Assembly (NCBI GenBank): GCA_030830965.1
Contig: JAURLX010000004.1
Coordinates: 248,001-312,000, forward strand
From: Verrucomicrobiota bacterium
GTDB lineage: Bacteria > Verrucomicrobiota > Verrucomicrobiia > Opitutales > UBA953
Length of the DNA: 64,000 nucleotides
Direction of reading: 5' to 3'
Shown here: positions 11,298 through 20,087 of the stretch, one piece after another
Numbering within the stretch: the stretch's first letter is position 1
Layout: each line of letters starts with the position of its first letter
The notes under the pieces: generated by a model
What the model saw: the letters and a program-made list of their open reading frames with translations, nothing else
Database searches by the model: none
What the model was told of the DNA's origin: nothing
Made by a program: the position numbers and the translations under genes

Positions 11298-11992
11298 GCG
11301 GACGGACGGGCGCCGAACAGGGCGGAGCCGACACGCAGGCAAGTTGAACCGGCCGCGACCGCGGACTCAAGGTCGCCGCTCATGCCCATGGAAAGTTCCC
11401 GCAGCGGCAGGCCGGATCGCTCGGCGAGCCGGTCCCGGCAGAGCCGGAGATTGGCGAAGGCGCGCTCGGCGACCGCAGGGTCGTCCGAGAGCGGGGCCAC
11501 CGCCATGAGCCCCCCCACGCGGAGCGAAGGCCAGGCCAAGGCCGCCTCGAGCACCGCCGGGGCGTCGGCGAGGTCGCACCCGAACTTGGCGGGGTCGTCA
11601 CCCGAGTTGACCTGGATGAGCACCTCTCGGATCAGCCCCATCTCGCCCGCGAGACGCCCGAGCCGGGAGGCGAGTTCGGCCGAATCCACCGACTGGATGA
11701 CCTCGAACGTCTGCAGCGCCGTCCTGGCCTTGTTAGACTGAAGATGTCCGATCAGTTCCCACCGGAGGCCCGGCGGACAGTTAGGGCGCTTAAGGGCGGC
11801 CTCTTGGACCCGGTTTTCCCCGACCGCGGGGAAGCCCAAGGCGTGCGCCCGAGCCGCGGCCTCGGCAGGATGGGTCTTCGTCACGGGCAGGATTCGCACC
11901 TCGACCGGGTTTCGGCCGGCCTTGACGCAGGCTACCTGGACCCGCCCCAGAAGCGCCTCCTGGCGGGCCTTCAGCTCATCGTAGGACGGCAT
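11294..11992 (-). CDS. yggS: YggS/PROSC family pyridoxal-phosphate homeostasis protein
   Basis: The 232-residue protein is a single-domain PLP-binding TIM barrel. The Schiff-base lysine is expected in ILPVTKTHP near residue 39. GENRVQEA, WELIGHLQSNKA, VLIQVNSGDDPAKFG and LSMGMSGDLESAV are the consecutive family motifs, and GSALFGARP closes the barrel. The family buffers PLP and affects amino-acid metabolism without known catalysis. The gene leads the two-gene unit with recN and is divergent from the LysR gene. Confidence 0.93.
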   Translation of the reverse strand: MPSYDELKARQEALLGRVQVACVKAGRNPVEVRILPVTKTHPAEAAARAHALGFPAVGENRVQEAALKRPNCPPGLRWELIGHLQSNKARTALQTFEVIQSVDSAELASRLGRLAGEMGLIREVLIQVNSGDDPAKFGCDLADAPAVLEAALAWPSLRVGGLMAVAPLSDDPAVAERAFANLRLCRDRLAERSGLPLRELSMGMSGDLESAVAAGSTCLRVGSALFGARPSA

Positions 11993-12074
11993 CCTGCGGA
12001 CAGAGGGGAGCAGAACCCGCCCGGAGTCAACGCGGCGGGGGAAGCCGGCGCACTCGGGATAAGGAAAGCTACAC

Positions 12075-12103
12075 TTGAAACCCTATCCCATTAGTTTAAT
12101 TAA
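12075..12103 (+). promoter_or_regulatory. Candidate promoter for the LysR regulator gene, in an AT-rich patch
   Basis: TTGAAA (12075-12080) is followed, after 16 bases, by TAATTA (12097-12102). The surrounding patch TTTAATTAAT is AT-rich and partly palindromic in an otherwise GC-rich neighbourhood. It could serve as promoter, as an autoregulatory LysR site, or as both. The regulator ATG lies about 22 bases further on, without a recognisable Shine-Dalgarno. Confidence 0.35.
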
Positions 12104-12124
12104 TCAGACCCCCCACGTACGCCC

Positions 12125-13018
12125 ATGCACATCGAGAACCTGAAAATCTTCCGGGACCTGGTGGACAACGAGAGTTTCTCGAAGGCGGCCAAGCTGAACG
12201 ACATCACCCAGTCGGCCGTCAGCCAGCAGCTGCGCTCCATGGAGAAGCACTTCAACGTGCTGATCGTCGACCGCAGCCAGAAGCAGTTCCGGCTCACGCG
12301 CGAGGGGCGCAGCCTGTACGAGGCGGCGAAGGAGATCCTGAACCGCTACGAGCAGGTGCTGAGCGAGATGCAGGAGATGCGGAAGGTCGTCAGCGGCAAC
12401 GTGCACGTGTCGACCATCGTCTCCATCGGCCTCCACGAGCTGCCGCCCCACGTGAAGAGCTTCATGCAGGAGTTCCCCCACGTGAACGTCCGGGTCGAGT
12501 ACCGGCGGTCCAACCTCGTCTACGAGGACGTCGTCTCGAACGCCGTGGACTTCGGGCTCGTCGCCTTTCCCCAGAAGACCCGGCAGGTGGAGATCATTCC
12601 GCTCATGGAGGACCAGCTGGTGGCGATCTGCTCGCCCCGGCACAAGCTTGCGGGCAAGCGGGAGATAGAGCTGGCCGAGCTGCAGGGCTCCAGGTTCATC
12701 GGATTCGACCAGGACATCCCCACGCGCAAGGCCCTCGACCAGTTCTTCCGCGAGCAGCGCATCGAACTCGAGCCCTCCATGGAGTTCGACAACATCGAGA
12801 CCCTCAAGCGGGCCGTCGAGGTCGACGCCGGCGTGGCGCTCGTGCCCGAGGGCACGATCCGCCAGGAGGTCGACCAGGGCACGCTCGTGATGCTGCGCCT
12901 GCGCGACCGGCGCGTAGCGCGCCCGCTCGCCATCATGCACCGCAAGGGCCGCGTCCTGACGCCCGCCATGAAGCGATTCATGGCGCACCTGCTCAACAAG
13001 GCGGGCGGCAAGGCTTAG
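12125..13018 (+). CDS. LysR family transcriptional regulator
   Basis: The 297-residue protein has the LysR winged helix at the N-terminus: MHIENLKIFRDLVDNESFSKAA then ITQSAVSQQLRSMEKHF as the recognition helix (about residues 28-45). A linker helix and two-lobed periplasmic-binding-like effector domain (about 90-295) follow. The effector is unknown. It is not adjacent and divergent to an obvious metabolic target: upstream is divergent yggS, downstream is a convergent operon. The stop overlaps the convergent gene's stop in the four bases TTAG. Confidence 0.93.
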   Translation: MHIENLKIFRDLVDNESFSKAAKLNDITQSAVSQQLRSMEKHFNVLIVDRSQKQFRLTREGRSLYEAAKEILNRYEQVLSEMQEMRKVVSGNVHVSTIVSIGLHELPPHVKSFMQEFPHVNVRVEYRRSNLVYEDVVSNAVDFGLVAFPQKTRQVEIIPLMEDQLVAICSPRHKLAGKREIELAELQGSRFIGFDQDIPTRKALDQFFREQRIELEPSMEFDNIETLKRAVEVDAGVALVPEGTIRQEVDQGTLVMLRLRDRRVARPLAIMHRKGRVLTPAMKRFMAHLLNKAGGKA

Positions 13019-13626
13019 TCCTGCTCGGCCCGGGCCCGCATGGGCCGCATCGAGAGCGCGAACGATGGCAGCGCGGAGGCGAGGAGCCACCCGAGGCCAT
13101 TCCAGAGGGCCGCGTCGGCGTCCGGGGCGCGCAGCGCGGTGCCGGCGAGCCCCCACCAGAGCAGCGCGCCCGCCAGGGGTTCCCAGGCACGCCTGATCGC
13201 CGCGCGCGAGAGCGACCACGCGCCGGCCAGCGCGGCGCACAGGCATGACGCGACGGCCGGACCGAAGGCATCCAGCGCGAACCGTGCGTAAAGGACGAAC
13301 CCGGCCGCGATCAGCAGCGCGAGTAGCACCGCGCCGCTGACCCGGCGCGTGGCCGGTATCACCGAGAGCGGGATACGGCTGGCCCGGAGATAGAGGGCCG
13401 TGGCGAGGGCGGCCATCACCAGGGTGAGCGACCAGACGTAGAGCAGGCCCGAAACGGGGATGGCGTAGGTCGCGATGGCCCACTGGGCCAGCAGGCACTT
13501 GGCCAGGATGAGGGACCAGAGGGCGCCGAGGCGGTCCAGAACGACGGCCTCCCGGAAGGCCCTTTCCACGGAGAGCGCGAGCTCAGACCCGCCTCCCGGG
13601 GGGAGTGAAGCAAACGACCTGGCCAT
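13015..13626 (-). CDS. Multi-pass membrane protein of unknown function
   Basis: A 203-residue protein with about six hydrophobic helices, beginning after a soluble N-terminus (MARSFASLPPGGGSELALSV). The first helices are around ILAKCLLAQWAIATYAI and GLLYVWSLTLVMAALATALY; a short charged tail (RPMRARAEQD) ends it. I recognise no family. The ATG lies 4 bases after the stop of the 481-residue protein, so the pair forms an operon and may act together. The upstream extension of the frame only shadows that gene and was discarded. Confidence 0.7.
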   Translation of the reverse strand: MARSFASLPPGGGSELALSVERAFREAVVLDRLGALWSLILAKCLLAQWAIATYAIPVSGLLYVWSLTLVMAALATALYLRASRIPLSVIPATRRVSGAVLLALLIAAGFVLYARFALDAFGPAVASCLCAALAGAWSLSRAAIRRAWEPLAGALLWWGLAGTALRAPDADAALWNGLGWLLASALPSFALSMRPMRARAEQD

Positions 13627-13630
13627 GGCG

Positions 13631-15076
13631 TCAGGCGATCCAGAGCCGCAGGCTACGGATGGCGTCGGCCACCTTGGGCGGCACCTCGAGCTCCCAACCC
13701 GGTTCGTCCCTGCGAATGCGGTCGGCGAGCGTCCGGGGCTGGCAGGCCATGGCGGCGGGGTCGGCGCCATCCAACGGGACGAGGAAGCCGTTGTTGAGCA
13801 GATGCTGATAGAGGCCCCCGACGGCGGGCCGCATCTGCAGGTCGCCGGCCGTGACCACCGAATCCTCGGCGACGCTGTAGCTCTCCGCGAAGCAGACCCG
13901 GCAGGCGACAGGGTCGCTGATGAGTCGGCGCAGCTGGTCGCCGCGCATGGGATAGACGAGGATGCAGACCCCGTCCTTGAACAGGCGGCCGCAGGCCTCC
14001 AGCACACCGCCCTGCAGGTGCTGGTAATGCTCGGGGTCGAAGAGGTCCACGAGGTTGTTCATCCCTGCGACGAGGGTGATCGCACCGGCCGTATGCAGAC
14101 GGAAGTAGGCGGGCAGGCGGTACCAGCCCCGGTGACGGGTCACGAGCAGGTGTCGGCCGGCGAGCCCCACCAGCCGGATGCGGTCGATGATCTCGGATTC
14201 GGGGTTGGGATCGGCCCCGATGCACATCTCGAAGATCGGGAGCGAGCCGCCGTCGGGGGCCGCGCGACGGACGGCGCAGTCGAGCATGTCCACGTTGACC
14301 AGCGACACGGGCCGGAAAGTGCCACGCGCGACGACGACGGACCGCTTGTAAAGCACCTCGCTAGGCACCTGCGGCTGTCCCTCGGGGCCGAACAGCGCCG
14401 CGTCCGTCAGGCCGAGCCGCACCAGCCGGAGCGCGGCGACACGGTTGTCGAACTGCGCGAAGGCCGGCCCGGAAAAACGCACGTACTCGACCTCCACGCG
14501 GCCGGCGCCAACGGCCTCGATGAGCGAGCCCAGGAAGGCGTCGAGGTCGGCGCGGGCGTGCAGCGCCGAGTGCAGCAGGTTGACCCCCACCGCGCCGAGC
14601 GCGTCCTGCTGCCGGCCGGCATCCTTGTCCCAGAGACGGAGGTGGAGGATGACCTCGCTGGGCTCGGCGCCGGGCCGGTCCTGGAAGCGGACGCCGATCC
14701 AGGAGTGCCCCTGCCCCTTTCCGTCGTGGGGCGTCGTCGCGACGGTGTCGGCGAAGGCGAAGAATCGGGTGGCGGCGCCGCGCTCCGCGGCCAGTCGGTC
14801 CACGAGCAGCTGATACTCATGCCCGAGCATCTGCTCGAGACGCTCGCGGGAGACGTACCGGCTGGGATGCCCGTAGATGGCGTCGCTGATCCGCATGTCG
14901 TAAGCCGACATGCTCTTAGCCACCGTGCCCGAGGCCCCGCCCGCCTTGAAGAAATGCCTGACGACCTCCTGCCCCGCCCCAATCTCGGCGAACGCCCCGT
15001 AGGCCGTGCGGTCCAGGTTGATCGCGAGCGCCTTGCGGGCCACCGCCGCGGACAAGTCTTCGGATGGCTGGTCCAT
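13631..15076 (-). CDS. Conserved protein of unknown function, 481 residues
   Basis: The protein begins MDQPSEDLSAAVARKALAIN, then LDRTAYGAFAEIGAGQEVVR and ASGTVAKSMSAYDMRISDAIYG. From memory, this N-terminus recurs in a widely distributed family usually called hypothetical, and sometimes misnamed TonB-dependent receptor. There is no signal peptide, membrane helix or barrel signature, so it should be cytosolic. Many short conserved blocks (LGAVGVNLLHSALHA, MCIGADPNPESEIIDRIRLV, GMNNLVDLFDPEHYQHLQGG) suggest an enzyme, but no known catalytic motif is visible. It leads a two-gene operon with the membrane protein at 13015-13626. A weak promoter (TTGTTT, 16 bases, TACCTT) lies at 15084-15111. Confidence 0.8.
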   Translation of the reverse strand: MDQPSEDLSAAVARKALAINLDRTAYGAFAEIGAGQEVVRHFFKAGGASGTVAKSMSAYDMRISDAIYGHPSRYVSRERLEQMLGHEYQLLVDRLAAERGAATRFFAFADTVATTPHDGKGQGHSWIGVRFQDRPGAEPSEVILHLRLWDKDAGRQQDALGAVGVNLLHSALHARADLDAFLGSLIEAVGAGRVEVEYVRFSGPAFAQFDNRVAALRLVRLGLTDAALFGPEGQPQVPSEVLYKRSVVVARGTFRPVSLVNVDMLDCAVRRAAPDGGSLPIFEMCIGADPNPESEIIDRIRLVGLAGRHLLVTRHRGWYRLPAYFRLHTAGAITLVAGMNNLVDLFDPEHYQHLQGGVLEACGRLFKDGVCILVYPMRGDQLRRLISDPVACRVCFAESYSVAEDSVVTAGDLQMRPAVGGLYQHLLNNGFLVPLDGADPAAMACQPRTLADRIRRDEPGWELEVPPKVADAIRSLRLWIA

Positions 15077-15198
15077 GCGTGGGAAGGTAGACGGGAAGCA
15101 CCGGGAAACAAGCGGAAGCAGGCGAGAAAAGTCGCTTCATGCTGGCGGAAACGGGCCGCCCTGACACCCTGCTCAGCAACACGATAAACCAAACCGCC

Positions 15199-17001
15199 AT
15201 GAAGGAATTCCTACGCCAACTAGCCGCATCGACCCTAGGAACCGTGCTCGCAGGGCTGGCCCTGTCTTTCGGAGCCACGGTACTGCTGGTCGCCATGGTG
15301 GGCTCGGCGGGCGACCCGGCCGAGATGCCCGTGCATGTGAGGCCGAAGACCATGCTGGTGATCGGCGGCGGGCTGCGGATCACCGACACACCCGAGTTCG
15401 GCGAACCCTCCCTTGGCGACCTGCTCTCCGGTGGCGAAGGCCCCCGGGTGGACCTGCTGCGGGCGCTCGAGGCGATCGACCTCGCCGCCAAGGACAGGAA
15501 CATCGTCGGGATCCTCCTCGCCGGCGAGCTGGACGTGGGGATGGCGCAGGCTTCGGAGATCCGGGGCGCCCTGACGGCGTTCGCGAAGTCCGGCAAGCCG
15601 GTCGTCGCCTGGGTGGAGAACTGCTCCCAGGGACAGTACTACCTCGCGAGCGTGGCCAAACCGGTCTACGTTCATCGGGCTGGCGAAATCGAGTTGAAAG
15701 GCCTCGCCTCCTTCGGGCCCTACTTCGGGGAGACCCTGCAGCGGGCCGGCATCGGGGTGCAGGTGACACGCGTGGGCAAGTACAAGTCGGCCGTCGAGCC
15801 CTTCATCACGGCCGGCATGAGCGACGCTTCGAAGGAGCAGGAGACGGCCCTGCTCCGCGGGGCCTGGGCGCGCATCCTCGCCGAGGTCTCGTCCTCGCGC
15901 GGCATCGCAGCGGCCTCGCTGGTGCGGACGGTGGACCAGGGGGGCGTCTTCGGGGCCGAGCGGGCGGTGGAGCTCAAGCTGGCGGACGAGGCCCTGCATC
16001 GGGATGAAGCGGTTGCCAAGCTCGTCGAGTTGGGCGCCGCCACGGCCGATGGAGGAACCGCCTTCCGCCAGATCTCGCTGGGGCGCTACGCCCGCAAGGT
16101 CAGGTTGCCCACGCAGGGCGGCAAGATTGCGGTGGTCTACGCCGAGGGCGAAATCGTCGACGGCTGGGGCGACCCCGCCAATGTCGGCGGGGACCGCCTG
16201 GCCCATCATCTCCGGCAACTGCGCGGGGACGAGGACCTGAAGGCCGTCGTGCTGCGGGTCAACAGCCCCGGCGGCTCGGCGTTCGCAAGCGACGTGGTGG
16301 CCCGCGAGGTCTCGTTGCTACGCGCCAAGGGGGTCCCGGTGGTGGCCTCCTTCGGCGACGTCGCCGCGAGCGGCGGGTACTACATCGCAGCCGGCGCGGA
16401 CAAAATCATCGCGGACCGGATCACGATCACGGGGTCGATCGGCGTCTTCGGGCTGCATTTCAACTATGAACAACTGGCTAAAAAGGTGGGGCTGGCCACC
16501 GACGGGGTGAAAGTGGGCGCCTATGCCGACCTGTTCTCCTCGCACCGGGCGGCCACGCCCAAGGAGATGGCGGTGGTGCAGACGCTGGTGGACGAGGTCT
16601 ACGAAGACTTCCTGAAGGTCGTGGCCGACGGCCGCAAGATGAAGCGCGACGCCGTCCATGCGGTGGCGCAGGGTCGCGTGTGGCTCTCGCCGGACGCCCG
16701 TCAGGCGGGCCTGGTCGACGCCTTCGGCGGACTGCGGGCCGCGGTCGCCGAAGCCCAGAAACTGGCGAAGCTTGATCGTGCGGCCGTCGTGCAGGTGCCG
16801 AGCCTGCATGAAGGCCGCCAGAACCTGCTCGAACAGCTCCTCTCCGGGGACGACGAGGACCCGGTGTTCACCCGGAGCGGCGACGCCGACCCCCTGCGCG
16901 GCCTGCTCAAGGCCAACGCAGGCCTGCTCAGGTCCGTCCGCAGCCTGAACGACCCCAAGGGCGTCTACCTAAGGGGTCCGGGAAAGATCGAGGCCCGCTG
17001 A
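15199..17001 (+). CDS. sppA: Signal peptide peptidase SppA, 67K type
   Basis: The 600-residue inner-membrane serine protease cleaves leftover signal peptides. One N-terminal membrane segment (about residues 10-35) anchors it. Two tandem S49 domains follow: the first supplies the catalytic lysine in RVGKYKSAVEPF, the second the serine in AASGGYYIAAGAD, with VNSPGGSAFASDVV before it. This two-domain layout is the long Gram-negative form. ATG 15199 was chosen because it starts just before the anchor; the open frame extends to 15139. CTGACA and GATAAA, 16 apart, lie immediately upstream (15161-15188), which would give an almost leaderless transcript. Confidence 0.93.
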   Translation: MKEFLRQLAASTLGTVLAGLALSFGATVLLVAMVGSAGDPAEMPVHVRPKTMLVIGGGLRITDTPEFGEPSLGDLLSGGEGPRVDLLRALEAIDLAAKDRNIVGILLAGELDVGMAQASEIRGALTAFAKSGKPVVAWVENCSQGQYYLASVAKPVYVHRAGEIELKGLASFGPYFGETLQRAGIGVQVTRVGKYKSAVEPFITAGMSDASKEQETALLRGAWARILAEVSSSRGIAAASLVRTVDQGGVFGAERAVELKLADEALHRDEAVAKLVELGAATADGGTAFRQISLGRYARKVRLPTQGGKIAVVYAEGEIVDGWGDPANVGGDRLAHHLRQLRGDEDLKAVVLRVNSPGGSAFASDVVAREVSLLRAKGVPVVASFGDVAASGGYYIAAGADKIIADRITITGSIGVFGLHFNYEQLAKKVGLATDGVKVGAYADLFSSHRAATPKEMAVVQTLVDEVYEDFLKVVADGRKMKRDAVHAVAQGRVWLSPDARQAGLVDAFGGLRAAVAEAQKLAKLDRAAVVQVPSLHEGRQNLLEQLLSGDDEDPVFTRSGDADPLRGLLKANAGLLRSVRSLNDPKGVYLRGPGKIEAR

Positions 17002-17007
17002 GGCCGG

Positions 17008-17790
17008 TCAGCGCTTGGCGGGCGCCTGCGCCTTGGCCTCGGGCATCCAGGCGCGGAGATTCCTGATGCGTGTCGTGTCCGCGGGATGGGTCGAGAGGAA
17101 CTCGGGGGTCTTGCTGCCCCCTTTGGCGGCGAAACGCGACCAGAAGGCCGGCGCGGCCTCAGGGTTGTAGCCCGCACGGGCCATGAAGAAGAGCCCGAGC
17201 TTGTCCGACTCAGATTCGTGCGCGCGGCTGTAGGGGAGCATGACGCCGATCTGGGCGACCGCGGGGAGGGCGACCATCCAAGCGCGCCGTGTGCTCTCGG
17301 ATTTGTTGCGGGTGGCTTGGTCGGCGACGGCGACGGAGGCCGCCATGACGAGTCCCTGGGAGACGCGTTCGGCACCGTGACGGCAGAGCACGTGGGCGAC
17401 CTCGTGGCCCAGGATGACGGCGATGTCGTCGTCAGTGGGCGTGAAGGCGAACATACCGCTGTTGAAGCCGATCTTGCCGCCGGGCATGGCGAAGGCGTTG
17501 GGCGTCTTGTCATCGATGATCGCGAACTCCCAGCGACCCGGGGTCGGCAGCACGCGGGCGGAGTCGTCGGGCCGGGCGGCCGCGATGATCTTGAGCCCGA
17601 TCTCCCGCACCTTGGCGAGGCGCGGGTCGTTGGGCACCTTCTTCATCTTGGCGAACTCGCCGGCGGCGAGGGCGGAGATGTCCGAGTCGTCGATCAGGAT
17701 CAGCTGGGACCGGCCGGAGACCGGCACGGTTTCGCAGCCGGCCAGGAGGAGGGCCGCGACGGCGAGCAAGGGGGCGGTCAGTCGGCTCAT
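17008..17790 (-). CDS. M48 family metalloprotease, lipoprotein
   Basis: A 260-residue zinc protease. It starts MSRLTAPLLAVAALLLAGCE, a lipoprotein signal with lipobox LAGC (Cys19). The active site is ILGHEVAHVLCRHG (HEXXH, about residue 130), and the third zinc ligand is the Glu in HESESDKLG about 75 residues later. It resembles LoiP/BepA-type periplasmic peptidases that survey outer-membrane proteins. Its start overlaps the stop of the polysaccharide co-polymerase gene by ATGA, so it belongs to the export operon and may police the barrel there. The stop is 6 bases from the convergent sppA stop. Confidence 0.9.
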   Translation of the reverse strand: MSRLTAPLLAVAALLLAGCETVPVSGRSQLILIDDSDISALAAGEFAKMKKVPNDPRLAKVREIGLKIIAAARPDDSARVLPTPGRWEFAIIDDKTPNAFAMPGGKIGFNSGMFAFTPTDDDIAVILGHEVAHVLCRHGAERVSQGLVMAASVAVADQATRNKSESTRRAWMVALPAVAQIGVMLPYSRAHESESDKLGLFFMARAGYNPEAAPAFWSRFAAKGGSKTPEFLSTHPADTTRIRNLRAWMPEAKAQAPAKR

Positions 17791-20084
17791 GCGGAGGGTC
17801 GGCGGGGAGGGGCCGCGTCCTGTCCCCCCGCGTCCACGTAATACTTACGATAGGAGGAGTCGTAGGTGTCGGTGTAGACGGACGCCATGCGGATCGACAT
17901 GCGGTTGAGCACGACGCCGAGCAGCGGGGCGCCGGCCTCCCGCAGGCGCGCCAGGCAGGCGACGGCGTTGCGCAGGCTCACGAGGTTGAACCGGACCACG
18001 TAGAGGACGCCGTCCACCTTGGGGATGAGATGGAGCGCGTCCGAGACGGCGCCGACGGGCGGAGAGTCGATGAAGACCCGGTCGTACTTGGATCGCAGCT
18101 CGTCGATGAGCTCGGAAAAACGGGGGTGGTTGATGACCTGCGTGGGATTCCGGCAACTGACGCCGACAGGCAGGACGTCGAGTCCGGGGGCGACGTCGCG
18201 CACGATGGCCTCCTCCAGCTTCAGCTCGCCGTTGAACCAGCGGCTAAGCCCGCCGTCGCCGGCGAAGCCGAGCGAGGGGCCGACGTTGGGCAGGCGGAGG
18301 TCGGCGTCGATGACAAGCACCCGCTCGGCGTGCTGCGCGAAGAGCAGCGCCAGGTTCGTGGCGACGAAGGTCTTGCCCTCGCTGGGCCGCGTGGAGGTGA
18401 CTAGGAAGATCCTGCTGCCGGAACTGGCGGGCCCGATCTTCATCGAGGAGTAGAGGGCTCGCACCGACTCCGTGGCCATGCGATCCTTGTCCTGGCGGGC
18501 CAGCAGCGCCCGGTCGGGCCCGGCGGTCTGGGTGACCTTGGGTATCGTGCCGAGCAGAGGCAGGCCGAGGCCGCCCTCGACGTCTCGGGCGGACTTGATC
18601 CGGTCGTCGAGCGTACCGAGGAGGAGCGCGAGGCCGAGGCCGAGGCCCACGCCCACGCCAAGACCGATGAACCCCGCCGCAAGGTAGTTCTTGTTGATGG
18701 GCTTGTCGCCCACCGAGGGAAGGTCGAGGATGCGGATCGACGTGGAGGCGCCGCTGGCTCCCGATCGCAGTTTGGCCTCCTCGTAGCTCAGCTTGAGCTT
18801 GGCGAGGAATTCCTCGGCGCCGCGGATGTCCTTGTCGACGCGTTCAAGTTCCACGCTGGCGGACTGGAGACGGGAAATCTCGTCCTCCTTCGCCGCGAGG
18901 TTCTTGACGATGGCCTCGTGGCGGGCGCGGGCGTTCTGGAGGGATGCGTCGAGACGCGCCACCGAGAGGATCACGGCTTCGTCGAGTTGCTTGCGGGTCT
19001 GTTCGAGCTGCGTGCGGCTGAGGACGAGCGAAGGGTGCTGGTCGGTGTACTTCTTCTCCATGGCCGCCACGGCGACCTTGAGGTCGGTCAGCTTGGACCA
19101 GAGCGCCCCCACCCTTTCGTCGGCGCGGACCTGGGGGATCTCGGCGACGTCCTTGCCGGCGAGACGGGCCGCGGCGACGCTGCGCACCACGATGTCGCTC
19201 TCGTCGATCTGCTTGCGGACGTCCTCGCGGTCCTTGACCAGAACGGAGCGCTCGGCGTTGAGCGTCCCGGTGTCCTTGGCGATGGCCAGCAGCTTCTGGC
19301 TGCGGATCAGCTCGTTCTTCTGCTCGTAGAGGCGGCGCACCTTGTCCTCGAGCGATTCGATCTCGATGCGCGCCCGCTCCACGAGCGGGTTGGCGATGTT
19401 CAGCCGCTCGTCCTCGCTGTTCTTCTGGATCGCCTCGCAGAACAGCTTGGCGACATGGCGCGAAAGGTCACGATCGCGGTGGGTGAACTCTACATTGACG
19501 ACCAGCGTCTGTCGCTGGGGGGTGATGACGCGCTGGCGGGCGTACACCTCTTGGTCGGTGAGAGGCCCGGTGAAGATGTTGCCGGCCTGGTAGGGCTCGA
19601 GCACCTGCTTCCGTTCGGCCGCGGTCAGTCGACGCGAGACGCCTTCGATGATGGCGGAGCTACGCATCGACTCCACGGCGGTGAAGAAGTCGTCGCTGGA
19701 AAGAATCTTGAGACCGTCGTCCACCGTGGAATTCTGGCCCGCGATGGTGGGCGCGAGACGGAAGACGCGCAGCCTGCCCGTGGCCCGGTATTCCGGCATC
19801 GTCCCATAGGTGTTGAGCAGTGATGCGGTGGTGCCCACGAGGGCGACGAGAAGGATCCACCAGAACCGCTCCCGCAGCATGAGCAGGTAGGAGGAAATGG
19901 GGCTGCCCGCCCTGCCCTGGGCGCCCGATGATCCATACCCCTGGCCGTACCCTTGCCCGTAGCCAGCACCGTAGCCAGCACCGTAGCCCGGACCATAGCC
20001 GTTGCCATAGCCGCGATAACCGCCGGCCGCCCTTGGATCCGGCTCGAACCGCGGCTGTTCGGGGGGCTGTTCGGGCTTCTCCAT
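17787..20084 (-). CDS. Polysaccharide co-polymerase / tyrosine autokinase (Wzc-like)
   Basis: The 765-residue protein has a Gly-Tyr-rich N-terminus (residues 21-51), a first membrane helix (about 65-90), a long periplasmic coiled-coil Wzz/GNVR-type region, a second Gly-rich helix (about 455-480), and a cytoplasmic BY-kinase domain. The kinase shows Walker A TRPSEGKTFVATN, Walker A' VLVIDADLRLP and Walker B VFIDSPPVGAVSDA. The C-terminus carries five tyrosines in YTDTYDSSYRKYY, the expected autophosphorylation cluster. It should control chain length and export of an extracellular polysaccharide with the OPX lipoprotein encoded immediately upstream (4-base spacing). Confidence 0.93.
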   Translation of the reverse strand: MEKPEQPPEQPRFEPDPRAAGGYRGYGNGYGPGYGAGYGAGYGQGYGQGYGSSGAQGRAGSPISSYLLMLRERFWWILLVALVGTTASLLNTYGTMPEYRATGRLRVFRLAPTIAGQNSTVDDGLKILSSDDFFTAVESMRSSAIIEGVSRRLTAAERKQVLEPYQAGNIFTGPLTDQEVYARQRVITPQRQTLVVNVEFTHRDRDLSRHVAKLFCEAIQKNSEDERLNIANPLVERARIEIESLEDKVRRLYEQKNELIRSQKLLAIAKDTGTLNAERSVLVKDREDVRKQIDESDIVVRSVAAARLAGKDVAEIPQVRADERVGALWSKLTDLKVAVAAMEKKYTDQHPSLVLSRTQLEQTRKQLDEAVILSVARLDASLQNARARHEAIVKNLAAKEDEISRLQSASVELERVDKDIRGAEEFLAKLKLSYEEAKLRSGASGASTSIRILDLPSVGDKPINKNYLAAGFIGLGVGVGLGLGLALLLGTLDDRIKSARDVEGGLGLPLLGTIPKVTQTAGPDRALLARQDKDRMATESVRALYSSMKIGPASSGSRIFLVTSTRPSEGKTFVATNLALLFAQHAERVLVIDADLRLPNVGPSLGFAGDGGLSRWFNGELKLEEAIVRDVAPGLDVLPVGVSCRNPTQVINHPRFSELIDELRSKYDRVFIDSPPVGAVSDALHLIPKVDGVLYVVRFNLVSLRNAVACLARLREAGAPLLGVVLNRMSIRMASVYTDTYDSSYRKYYVDAGGQDAAPPRRPSA
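19932..20024 (-). repeat. Gly-Tyr coding tandem repeat in the tyrosine-kinase N-terminus
   Basis: Codons 21-51 of the Wzc-like protein encode a run of GYG units (GYGPGYGAGYGAGYGQGYGQ within it). At DNA level the minus strand repeats a 12-base unit of the type GGCTACGGTGCT, most regularly at about 19965-19990. Repeats of whole codons could expand or contract without breaking the frame. Confidence 0.8.
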
Positions 20085-20087
20085 GGC

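Noticed and set aside
13631-15076. TonB-dependent receptor, a label sometimes given to this family
   Set aside because: There is no signal peptide, plug domain or barrel, and the length is far too short. The label is best treated as an annotation error.
13475-15187. 570-codon open frame opposite the unknown 481-residue gene
   Set aside because: It mirrors the minus-strand gene in composition and has no domain. The minus-strand protein has recurring conserved blocks.
19932-20024. CRISPR-like or intergenic tandem repeat
   Set aside because: The repeat is in frame inside the kinase gene and encodes GYG units, so it is a coding repeat.
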